Shown: one piece after another, positions 26,287 to 33,328 of the stretch
Numbering within the stretch: the stretch's first letter is position 1
How the letters are laid out: every line of letters begins with the position of its first letter
Assembly: GCF_025717515.1 (NCBI RefSeq)
Contig: NZ_JAJIRN010000010.1
Location: forward strand, 62,001-126,000
DNA: 64,000 nt
Source of the DNA: Roseateles oligotrophus
GTDB taxonomy: Bacteria; Pseudomonadota; Gammaproteobacteria; Burkholderiales; Burkholderiaceae_C
Reading direction: 5' to 3'
Made by a program: the position numbers and the translations under genes
The notes under the pieces: model-generated
What the model was told of the DNA's origin: nothing
Database searches by the model: none
The model's input: only the letters and a program-made list of their open reading frames with translations

Positions 26287-27579
26287 ATGACCGCAGTGCT
26301 TCGATCTAGCCACGACGTCATCGTGGTCGGCAGCGGGCCGGGCGGTGCCACGGTGGCGCGTGAATTGGCGCGCCAGGGGCAAAAGGTCCTGGTGCTGGAG
26401 CAGGGCAGCGACGCGCCATTGCGCGGCAGCTTGGCGCAAATGGCGGCGATCGCCGCGGTGCCGGGCCGTGGTTTATTCATCAACCGGGACGCCTCCCTGC
26501 TCTTGCAAGGCATCACCGTCGGCGGCAGCTCGGCGATCAATTTCGCCACCGCCATGCCGCCGCCCTTGCCGCTTTTTGCGCGCTACGGCGTTGACTTGCA
26601 GCACGCAGTCGACGCGGTGCGCCGCGAAGTGCCGATGGCGCCCTTGCCGGACGCCCTGATTGGCCCGATGGCGCAGCGCATTGCGGTGGGCGCGAAGGCG
26701 CTCGGTCACGCCTGGAAAAAGCTCGACAAGATGATCTATGCGGATCAATGCCGCAGCGCTTGCTGGCGTTGCGCCTATGGCTGCCCCTTTGGCGCCAAAT
26801 GGACGGCGCGCCGCTTTCTTGAAGACGCGCTGACGCTCGGCGCGCAGCTGCTGGCCTCGGCCAAGGTGCTGCGGGTGTTGAGCCACAAGGGCCAAGCCAG
26901 CGGCGTGGAGTTCATCCATCAAGGGCGTTTGCAGCAAGCCTCGGCGCCTGTGGTGGTCTTGGCCGGCGGCGGCATCGCCAGCCCCAGATTGTTGAAGGCC
27001 TCGGGCGTGGCCAGCGCCGAGCCGCGCCATTTCAGCGATCCGGTGGTGGCGGTGATGGGCAGCGTCGATGATCTGGACGGCGGCGCCGAAGTGCCTATGG
27101 CGGCCGGTATGCATCTAGAGACCGAAGGCATCATGCTGGCCGATATGACCTTGCCGATGCCGATGTACGCCGCCTTTGCCGCCCAGGTCGGCCGTTTCGA
27201 CCGCCTGCTGGCGCACCGACGCAGCTTGACGCTGATGGTCAAGGTGCGCGACGAGATTGGCGGCAATATCGGGCCGCGCTGGGTCAATAAATCACTGCAA
27301 GCCAATGACAGGCAGAAGCTGGCGCAGGGTGTGGCCATGGCTAAAGCGATCTTGGCCCAAGCGGGCGCCCGGCACATCTTCAAGACCTGGCATTTCGCCG
27401 CCCACCCCGGTGGCAGCGTGCGCATCGGCGAAGGTGTCGACAGCAACTTGCAAAGCCGGCTGAAGAATCTTTACGTCTGCGACGCCTCGGTGATCCCCGA
27501 AGCCTGGGGCCTGCCGCCCACCGTGACCCTGTTATGTCTGGCGAAGCGCTTGGCTTGGCATTTGAAGTCGGGCCTTTAG
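26287..27579 (+). CDS. GMC-family FAD oxidoreductase with a Cys cluster
   Basis: 430 residues. Rossmann motif VVGSGPGGATVARELA near residue 14 binds FAD; the GMC C-terminal signature reads HPGGSVRIG and YVCDASVIPEAWGLPPTVT. Between them is CRSACWRCAYGCP, a CxxxCxxCxxxCP arrangement that could hold an Fe-S cluster or Zn. No signal peptide. Substrate unknown; alcohols or sterol-like compounds are family precedents. It is divergent from the DUF1800/1501 pair and its end overlaps the convergent Lrp gene by 4 bp. Confidence 0.82.
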   Translation: MTAVLRSSHDVIVVGSGPGGATVARELARQGQKVLVLEQGSDAPLRGSLAQMAAIAAVPGRGLFINRDASLLLQGITVGGSSAINFATAMPPPLPLFARYGVDLQHAVDAVRREVPMAPLPDALIGPMAQRIAVGAKALGHAWKKLDKMIYADQCRSACWRCAYGCPFGAKWTARRFLEDALTLGAQLLASAKVLRVLSHKGQASGVEFIHQGRLQQASAPVVVLAGGGIASPRLLKASGVASAEPRHFSDPVVAVMGSVDDLDGGAEVPMAAGMHLETEGIMLADMTLPMPMYAAFAAQVGRFDRLLAHRRSLTLMVKVRDEIGGNIGPRWVNKSLQANDRQKLAQGVAMAKAILAQAGARHIFKTWHFAAHPGGSVRIGEGVDSNLQSRLKNLYVCDASVIPEAWGLPPTVTLLCLAKRLAWHLKSGL

Positions 27580-28043
27580 CCCGCTACCGGCAAGACCGTG
27601 CGGCTGACCACCTGCTGCAAGACAAAGCTCGAATGCACACCGGTGACGCCCTGGATGCGCGTGAGCTTGCCGAGCAGCAGGCTTTGAAAGTGATCCATAT
27701 CGCGCACCACCAGCTTGAGCTGGTAGTCGGCCGCTTGGCCGGTGATCAGCAAACACTCCAATACCTCGGGCAAGATCTGCACGGCGGCTTCGAAGTTGGC
27801 AAAGCGCTCCGGCGTGTGCAGATCCATCGAAATATGCACCAGAGCCATCAGGCTCAGGCCCAGCTTTTTGGCATCCACGAGCGCGCGGTAGCCGGTGATC
27901 AGGCCGCTCTCCTCCAGCGCTCGCACACGGCGCAGGCAGGGCGAGGGCGACAGGCCAACGCGGTCGGCTAGCTCTTGGTTGTTGATGCGGCCATCTTGCT
28001 GCAAAACATCAAGAATCTGCCGATCAATTCGATCCAATTCCAT
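27576..28043 (-). CDS. Lrp/AsnC-family transcriptional regulator
   Basis: 155 residues. N-terminal winged HTH (LDRIDRQILDVLQQDGRINNQELADRVGLSPSPCLRRV) and a RAM ligand-binding domain (ITGQAADYQLKLVVRDMDHF). The start is MELDRIDRQ at 28043; the ATG at 28085 adds an unconserved leader. Two direct repeats upstream (28071 and 28111) may be its own binding sites. No divergent target gene starts immediately upstream, unlike many Lrp-type regulators. Confidence 0.9.
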   Translation of the reverse strand: MELDRIDRQILDVLQQDGRINNQELADRVGLSPSPCLRRVRALEESGLITGYRALVDAKKLGLSLMALVHISMDLHTPERFANFEAAVQILPEVLECLLITGQAADYQLKLVVRDMDHFQSLLLGKLTRIQGVTGVHSSFVLQQVVSRTVLPVAG

Positions 28044-28369
28044 GGCACAAGCTCCGATTCGATGAATTGAGCAATTTTCTGCCAAATTTCAAACTTTTCA
28101 GGCCATCTTCGCAATTTTCTGCCCAGGCTCACTGCCTACACTGAATGCACTGGTTTCAAAGAGCCAGCTAATCAGCAAGCCAAGCGGACCATCTCCGTGA
28201 GGCCCAGGGCCGGCGCAGCATCCAAGGCGCCGCGTGGATCTGCCACTGCCCTGCCGCACAGCAAACCCCAGCCGCCACAAGCGCCTGGGGTCTTCGGCGT
28301 TACGGGTCCGTCCGCTTGGACCTCGGCCGGCCGCATTGTGCCGATTCAAACGCCGCCTGCGGAACCGCG
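28044..28369. other. Non-coding region upstream of lrp
   Basis: This 326-bp region has no supportable gene; the open frames are short and unlike proteins of the window. It holds the direct repeats at 28071-28123 and a weak hairpin at 28265-28291 (ACCCCAG/CTGGGGT, 13-nt loop). On the minus strand the hairpin is followed by TTTG and might end the halogenase operon. Confidence 0.5.
28071..28123. promoter_or_regulatory. Two GCAATTTTCTGCC direct repeats (candidate Lrp sites)
   Basis: GCAATTTTCTGCC occurs exactly at 28071-28083 and 28111-28123, 40 bp apart (close to four helical turns), 28 bp upstream of the lrp start. Such phased AT-rich sites are typical of Lrp-family autoregulation; the assignment is an inference. 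Confidence 0.45.
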
Positions 28370-29884
28370 TTAAGTCGACGTTTTGGGCGCCACCTCGGCC
28401 ACTCCGCAGTAAGACCCCACATAGGCTCTATGGGTCGGCAGTTGCGCCACGGTGCGCACGACTTGCGCGCGGATGTCACCCAAGAAGTTACCCAGCTCGA
28501 CATCGCCCATCAGGTCGGCCGTGGGGTGATGGGCGCCGGGCAAGATGCCCTGACCCAGCATGACCTGAATCCAGGAATTCTCGCCAAACAGCTCGTTGGC
28601 CGCATGGAAGACCCGCCCGGTTTCGCGGAACAGCTCAATCCGGCGCGCCAGCGAAGCCGGCACGTCCATGCTCCCGCAATGCTGCCACAAGGGGGCGTCG
28701 CGCCGGTTGGTGACGTGGTAATGCAAGATGATGAAGTCGCGAATATGCTCGATCTCGTTCTGGCTCTGACGGTTGAATTCTTCGATGTCGCACTCGCGCA
28801 CGCCGCCGGCCGGGAACATTTGCATCAGCCGGATCGCGCTGCGCTGGATCAGGTGGATGCTGGTGGACTCGAGCGGCTCCAAGAACCCGCTCGACAGGCC
28901 GATGGCGACGCAGTTGCGGTGCCAGGTCTTGTGACGCTGACCCGGCGTGAACTTGAGCGTGCGCGGTGTGGTCAGCGTTTCGCCCTCAATATGGGCGAGC
29001 AGGGTGCTGCGGGCCGCGTCGTCGCTGAGCCGGCGGCTGTCGTAGACCAGCCCATTGCCGACCCTCCCTTGCAGCGGGATGCGCCATTGCCAGCCGAAGG
29101 GGTGGGCAATCGATCGGGTGTAGGGCAGGGGCTCACCGACCGATGCAGTCTGCACCGCCACCGCGCTGTCGCAAGGCAGCCAATGCGACCAGTCCTCATA
29201 GCCTACGCCCAGCGCTTGGCCCAGCAACAGCGAGCGGAAGCCGGTGCAGTCGATGAAGAGATCGCCTTCGATGCGCGTGCCGTCGCCCAGCTTGAGCGCG
29301 GCGATATCGCCCGAGGCGGCCAACTCCACCTCGCCGATCTTGCCTTCGATGCGTTGCACGCCGCTGGCCTCGGCGAGGCCGCGCAGATATTGGCCATAGC
29401 GGGTGGCGTCGAGGTGGTAGGCGTAGTTCAGACCATTTTTCGGCAGGTGGGCAAAGCGGCCGGCCTTGGCCGCGCTCCACTCCAGGCTGTAGTTGGTGTA
29501 AGGCTCGGCCAGGCCGCGCTCACGGCCCTTCAGCCAGAAATGCTGGAAACCGGCGGTCCAATGGTCTTTGCCGGTCGTGCCGAAGCCGTGGAAATAGTCC
29601 TCGCCCAGATTGCGCCAGCCTTCGAAGTGGATGCCCAGCTTGAAGGTGGCCTGGGTGGCGGCCATGAACTCGGCCTCCTGGATGCCCATCAGCTCGTGAT
29701 AGCTCAGCAGCGTCGGTATGGTCGCCTCGCCCACCCCCACGATGCCGATCTCGTCGGACTCCACCAGGCGGATGTCTAGCTGCTTGCCCAGCACCTTGCT
29801 GATCAGGGCGGCCACCATCCAGCCGGCGGTGCCTCCGCCGGCAATGACGAGGCGGCGAACGGGGGTGAGTGTGTGGGGTGTCAT
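28370..29884 (-). CDS. Tryptophan-halogenase-family flavoprotein 1
   Basis: 504 residues, PF04820-like FADH2-dependent enzyme. FAD motif VIAGGGTAGWM at 13-23; Lys in ATFKLGIHFEGW (K82) matches the catalytic Lys of PrnA/RebH; WQWRIP matches the WxWxIP halogenase motif; SGFLEPLEST carries the conserved Glu. It therefore keeps the residues needed for halogenation, but the genomic setting (TonB receptor, SapC, glycosidase) differs from antibiotic clusters and the substrate is unknown. Its ATG overlaps the stop of the upstream cupin-8 gene (ATGA). It is the last gene of a four-gene minus-strand operon. Confidence 0.88.
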   Translation of the reverse strand: MTPHTLTPVRRLVIAGGGTAGWMVAALISKVLGKQLDIRLVESDEIGIVGVGEATIPTLLSYHELMGIQEAEFMAATQATFKLGIHFEGWRNLGEDYFHGFGTTGKDHWTAGFQHFWLKGRERGLAEPYTNYSLEWSAAKAGRFAHLPKNGLNYAYHLDATRYGQYLRGLAEASGVQRIEGKIGEVELAASGDIAALKLGDGTRIEGDLFIDCTGFRSLLLGQALGVGYEDWSHWLPCDSAVAVQTASVGEPLPYTRSIAHPFGWQWRIPLQGRVGNGLVYDSRRLSDDAARSTLLAHIEGETLTTPRTLKFTPGQRHKTWHRNCVAIGLSSGFLEPLESTSIHLIQRSAIRLMQMFPAGGVRECDIEEFNRQSQNEIEHIRDFIILHYHVTNRRDAPLWQHCGSMDVPASLARRIELFRETGRVFHAANELFGENSWIQVMLGQGILPGAHHPTADLMGDVELGNFLGDIRAQVVRTVAQLPTHRAYVGSYCGVAEVAPKTST

Positions 29885-30888
29885 CGTTTGAGTTTGTTCA
29901 AGAGTTGGGTGCGTGCCTGGCGCGACACGGCCTCGGTCACAGGCCCGAGCAAGCCGCGCGCCTCGGCCGGGATATGCGCCCAGGTGCTGTCGTCGGCGTC
30001 AAATATGTAATGTTGAAACAGCTGCTGCCAAGCCCGCCTTTCCTTGGCCGGCAGGTCGCGCAGCGTCATCAAGGCCAGGTTCAGCGCGTTGACCGGCGTG
30101 TCGACATAAGCAGGCGATTGGCTCCACCAGGCGTTGACGAGCAGATTGACGGGCGACAAAGCCTCGACATGGTGCCACCACATGCTGGGCAAATAGAGGG
30201 CGTCACCGGCTTCCATCTCGGCCACCTCGGCGGCCTCCAGGGCGTGGGCAAAGCGCGGGAAGCGCTCGAAGTCGGGCTTGGCAAAATCCACCAGGCTGAT
30301 GGCCTGGCCGGCTGGCGTGGGGTCCATCGGGCCGATGTAGAGATTGCCGACCTGCTCGGGCGCAAACAGCGTGAAGCGACGTCGCCCGGCCACCACGCAG
30401 GCCAGGTTGTCGGACACGTCGAAATGCGCGGCAATGCGGCTGCGATTGCCCAGCCACAGGCTGACCAGCCCGTCGCGCCCGCCCAGGTTCAGCCGGTTGG
30501 CGTCCAAAAATCCCGGCAGCACCATTTCGACCGTGGTGGAACCCACATAGAGTGCCGGCGGCTCGGCCACCGGCGCCAACTTCAAGAGCCCCTCCAGCAC
30601 CTGGTCCAAGGGCGCGATGTGGCGCTCAAAATTGAAACCGCGCAGTTGCTCGTCGCCGTAGAACACGCGTCCCTGCGCCTCGGGCGGCAGCTGGAACAAG
30701 CCCACATTCTTGCCGCCCCAAAAGCTCAGCAGATGCTGCGCCAACGCCTGATCAGACTGCTTGGCCGCCTGCACGGCCGGCCAATGCGCAAAGGCGCCGC
30801 GCAGCAGATAGGGCCGGTCTGCGGTCAGCAGCGCCTCGGGCAAGCAGTCGGGGTCGAGGGGGCCGGTCCAGACCGGCACGGCGCGCAT
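29881..30888 (-). CDS. Cupin-8/JmjC-like dioxygenase
   Basis: 335 residues. JmjC-type double-stranded beta-helix: iron-site HFDVSDN (His-x-Asp), VVAGRRRFTLFAPEQ, and distal His in LPSMWWHHVE. It is probably an Fe(II)/2-oxoglutarate-dependent oxygenase or hydroxylase. No signal peptide, so it is cytoplasmic. It sits between a SapC-like gene (2 bp upstream) and halogenase 1 (overlapping), a combination that recurs beside TonB receptors in sugar-utilising proteobacteria. Substrate not assignable. Confidence 0.83.
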   Translation of the reverse strand: MRAVPVWTGPLDPDCLPEALLTADRPYLLRGAFAHWPAVQAAKQSDQALAQHLLSFWGGKNVGLFQLPPEAQGRVFYGDEQLRGFNFERHIAPLDQVLEGLLKLAPVAEPPALYVGSTTVEMVLPGFLDANRLNLGGRDGLVSLWLGNRSRIAAHFDVSDNLACVVAGRRRFTLFAPEQVGNLYIGPMDPTPAGQAISLVDFAKPDFERFPRFAHALEAAEVAEMEAGDALYLPSMWWHHVEALSPVNLLVNAWWSQSPAYVDTPVNALNLALMTLRDLPAKERRAWQQLFQHYIFDADDSTWAHIPAEARGLLGPVTEAVSRQARTQLLNKLKR

Positions 30889-30890
30889 GC

Positions 30891-31610
30891 TTAAGCCCCC
30901 TGAAGGCGGCGCTGCTGGCGTTCGACCAGGCCCGCCAAGTTCGCCATCGACGCGATCTGCATATAGATCGGCAGCAGATAGCCCTCGCGCTGCAGGCCTT
31001 CCAAAGCGGTGCCGGGCAGTGCGGCCAAGCGCTCTTCGTGGATGGTGTGCAGGCCCGACAAACGGCCCTGGCTGCCGTCATTCAGCTCGACGTCAAACAC
31101 AAAAGGCTCCAGCAGTTGCAGCGCCGTCAGCGCCGCGATGAAGCCGGGCAGACGCTGGGCCTGCGCATGCAGGTGCTCGAGCAGGTTGACGACATGGTCA
31201 AGGTATTCGCTGTGGCCGCCATGCGGCATGAACACCGCCAGACCGAGCTCGCCCTCCTCGGGCTTGACGATGCGGGGGCTGTCCATGTCGATGTGCAGTT
31301 TCAACTCGTCGCCGCTGCGGCCAATCAGGAAGGGCTCGCGCTGCAGCGCCATCGGCACCACCGGGGCGTCCCAGATGCCGTCTTTGAGGAATAAATTCTG
31401 CTCGGGCTCGAGGCCGAGCAAGACGACGGGCTGAAAGCCGCTGTCACCGTCGACCTTCTGAAACACGATAGGAAAATGCGCCTGCAGCTCGCGGAATTCC
31501 GCGGGCATCGCCAACACCGTCTGCCTGGCATCGCCGAGGGCGGCGGAGCGTTCGTGACGGACGCGCAGATCGCGGTGGGTGACGTTATCAAGAAGTGTGG
31601 GCTTGGTCAT
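30891..31610 (-). CDS. SapC-like protein
   Basis: 239 residues, SapC family (named after an S-layer-linked gene of Campylobacter). No signal peptide or membrane segment. Features: N-terminal THRDLRVR, a central LFLKDGIWDAPVVPMALQREPFLIG block, and KPEEGELGLAVFMPHGGHSEYL. Molecular function unknown. It overlaps the upstream halogenase-2 gene by 4 bp and precedes the cupin-8 gene by 2 bp, so it is co-translated with both. Confidence 0.8.
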   Translation of the reverse strand: MTKPTLLDNVTHRDLRVRHERSAALGDARQTVLAMPAEFRELQAHFPIVFQKVDGDSGFQPVVLLGLEPEQNLFLKDGIWDAPVVPMALQREPFLIGRSGDELKLHIDMDSPRIVKPEEGELGLAVFMPHGGHSEYLDHVVNLLEHLHAQAQRLPGFIAALTALQLLEPFVFDVELNDGSQGRLSGLHTIHEERLAALPGTALEGLQREGYLLPIYMQIASMANLAGLVERQQRRLQGA

Positions 31611-33151
31611 CGCGGTAGGCCGTTAAGGTGTATGTGGTTGATCAGGCTGCGGTGTCCGGGCAGCGCGGGAACAAGGCGGCGAACCTGCCGGGCCGCTTCG
31701 GCCAAGCAAGCCTGGCCGGCCTCTAATGTAGATCTGGCAAGCGGCGTGGTCTGCGGGCGAAAACCCATGCCGTAAAGAACATATTGGTAGCTGGCGGCGG
31801 GGAACACCTCGTCGATGCGACCGAAGTCATGCCTTGCCGGTGGCCGCAAACGCCATTGCAGCAGCAGCTCGCTCAGGCGCTCGGGCCAACTGCCCGGATC
31901 ACGGTGGGCGCGCCAGTAGTCGCTGTCGTCGCGGCGGCTCAGCGCGTAATGCAGCTTGAGGAAATCGATCACGCGCGCCCAGCGGTAGGCGAAGTCATCG
32001 TTGTAGCGGCGTGCCACCGCCGCCATCGCGCTGCGCTGCATCGGTAACTCCTCGCACAGACGTGCAGCGGCCTGCTCGACCAAGGCCAGGGCCGAAGCCT
32101 CCAGCGGCTCGATGAAGCCGGACGACAGGCCGATGGCGACGCAGTTGCGCACCCAGAACTGCTCGCGATAGCCGGGCTCGTAGCGAATCGGGCGCGGCGT
32201 ACCGCGCTCGGTCGGCGCGCCGGTCGCGTCGAGGTAGGCGGACAAGGCGGCATGCGCTTCCTCGTCACTGGCATGGGTGCGGGCATAGACGACGCCCACA
32301 CCTCGTCTTGTCGGCAGGCCAATGTCCCAGATCCAGCCTTTGGCCCAGGCGGTGGCGATGGTGCAAGAAGCCAGCGGCGCGTCCGCCTGCGCGTAGGGCA
32401 CTTGCAGGGCCAGCGCGGCGTCGTTGAATAGCACGGCGCGCTCACTCTTCAACGGCACGCAGAAATGCTTGCCGACCAACAGGGCGGCGAGGCCTGAGCA
32501 GTCGATGAAAAGATCGGCTTCCAGGGCGCCATGCGCGCGCGTTTGCAAGGCCGCAATGTCCCCATTGGCCTGGCTCAGCACCGCGTCCACATGATCCACG
32601 ACATGGTGCACGCCCAGATGCGTAAGGGCATGCTCGCGCAGCATCTCGCCGAACAAACCGGCATCAAAGTGATAGGCGTAATTCGCCACCGACGCGAACT
32701 CGGGCGTCTGCACTTGCTTGGGGCCGCGACCGGCATCGCACAACTGTGGCGAGGGGCTGACGAGGTCGGCAAAGGCTTGTTCGCCCTGAGATTCCACAGC
32801 AGCAAGCCAGGCGGGCACGACGTCCACATCGCCATGCCCGACCGGCAAGGAGAAGGGGTGGTAGTAATGATCGGTCGTCGTCCCATCGGCCCAGCGGTCA
32901 AAACGGGAGCCTTGCTTGAAAGAGACGTGACAGCGCCTAACGAACTCCGTTTCGGACAGGCCGATGCGGCGCAGGGTGTCTCGCATCGAGGGCCAGGTGC
33001 CTTCGCCCACCCCGATGGGCGGCGCTTGCGGCGACTCGACCAGGGTGAGCTTCAGCCCAAGGGGCCCATGTTCGGCGGCCAGCAGCGAGGCCGTCAACCA
33101 GCCTGCCGAGCCTCCGCCCAAGACCAAAATATGCTTAACTTGTTCAGGCAC
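31607..33151 (-). CDS. Tryptophan-halogenase-family flavoprotein 2 (divergent)
   Basis: 514 residues. FAD motif HILVLGGGSAGWLTASL, GVGEGTWPSM, Lys in VSFKQGSRFDRW and Glu in SGFIEPLEAS are present. The WxWxIP motif is altered to WIWDIGLP, so halogenating ability is doubtful. It resembles halogenase 1 only in motifs, so this is an old paralogue. The GTG start at 33151 is preferred because the FAD motif usually begins within ten residues of the start; a GTG at 33223 would add 24 residues of unlikely sequence. First gene of the four-gene operon, separated from the receptor gene by a hairpin. Confidence 0.82.
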   Translation of the reverse strand: MPEQVKHILVLGGGSAGWLTASLLAAEHGPLGLKLTLVESPQAPPIGVGEGTWPSMRDTLRRIGLSETEFVRRCHVSFKQGSRFDRWADGTTTDHYYHPFSLPVGHGDVDVVPAWLAAVESQGEQAFADLVSPSPQLCDAGRGPKQVQTPEFASVANYAYHFDAGLFGEMLREHALTHLGVHHVVDHVDAVLSQANGDIAALQTRAHGALEADLFIDCSGLAALLVGKHFCVPLKSERAVLFNDAALALQVPYAQADAPLASCTIATAWAKGWIWDIGLPTRRGVGVVYARTHASDEEAHAALSAYLDATGAPTERGTPRPIRYEPGYREQFWVRNCVAIGLSSGFIEPLEASALALVEQAAARLCEELPMQRSAMAAVARRYNDDFAYRWARVIDFLKLHYALSRRDDSDYWRAHRDPGSWPERLSELLLQWRLRPPARHDFGRIDEVFPAASYQYVLYGMGFRPQTTPLARSTLEAGQACLAEAARQVRRLVPALPGHRSLINHIHLNGLPR

Positions 33152-33231
33152 GCCGATGAAACTCGTTAGGGAAATATGCGGTTTCAGAACAAACCAATTT
33201 GCACGCAAATTGCTTGCAGCCACCTATGAAG

Positions 33232-33253
33232 AGGGCCGCGCAAGCGCGGCCCT
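33232..33253 (-). terminator. Terminator-like hairpin after TonB receptor gene
   Basis: Perfect 10-bp GC-rich arms (AGGGCCGCGC at 33232-33241 and its complement at 33244-33253) with AA between them. The minus-strand flank is only CTTC, so termination may be partial and would set the receptor-to-halogenase expression ratio. Confidence 0.5.
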
Positions 33254-33328
33254 AGACTTTTACGGTTCAAGGCCAAACCCTGCGCAAGGCCCTGAAACCT
33301 CAGAAGGGCGCTGCGCAGCCATTTGACA

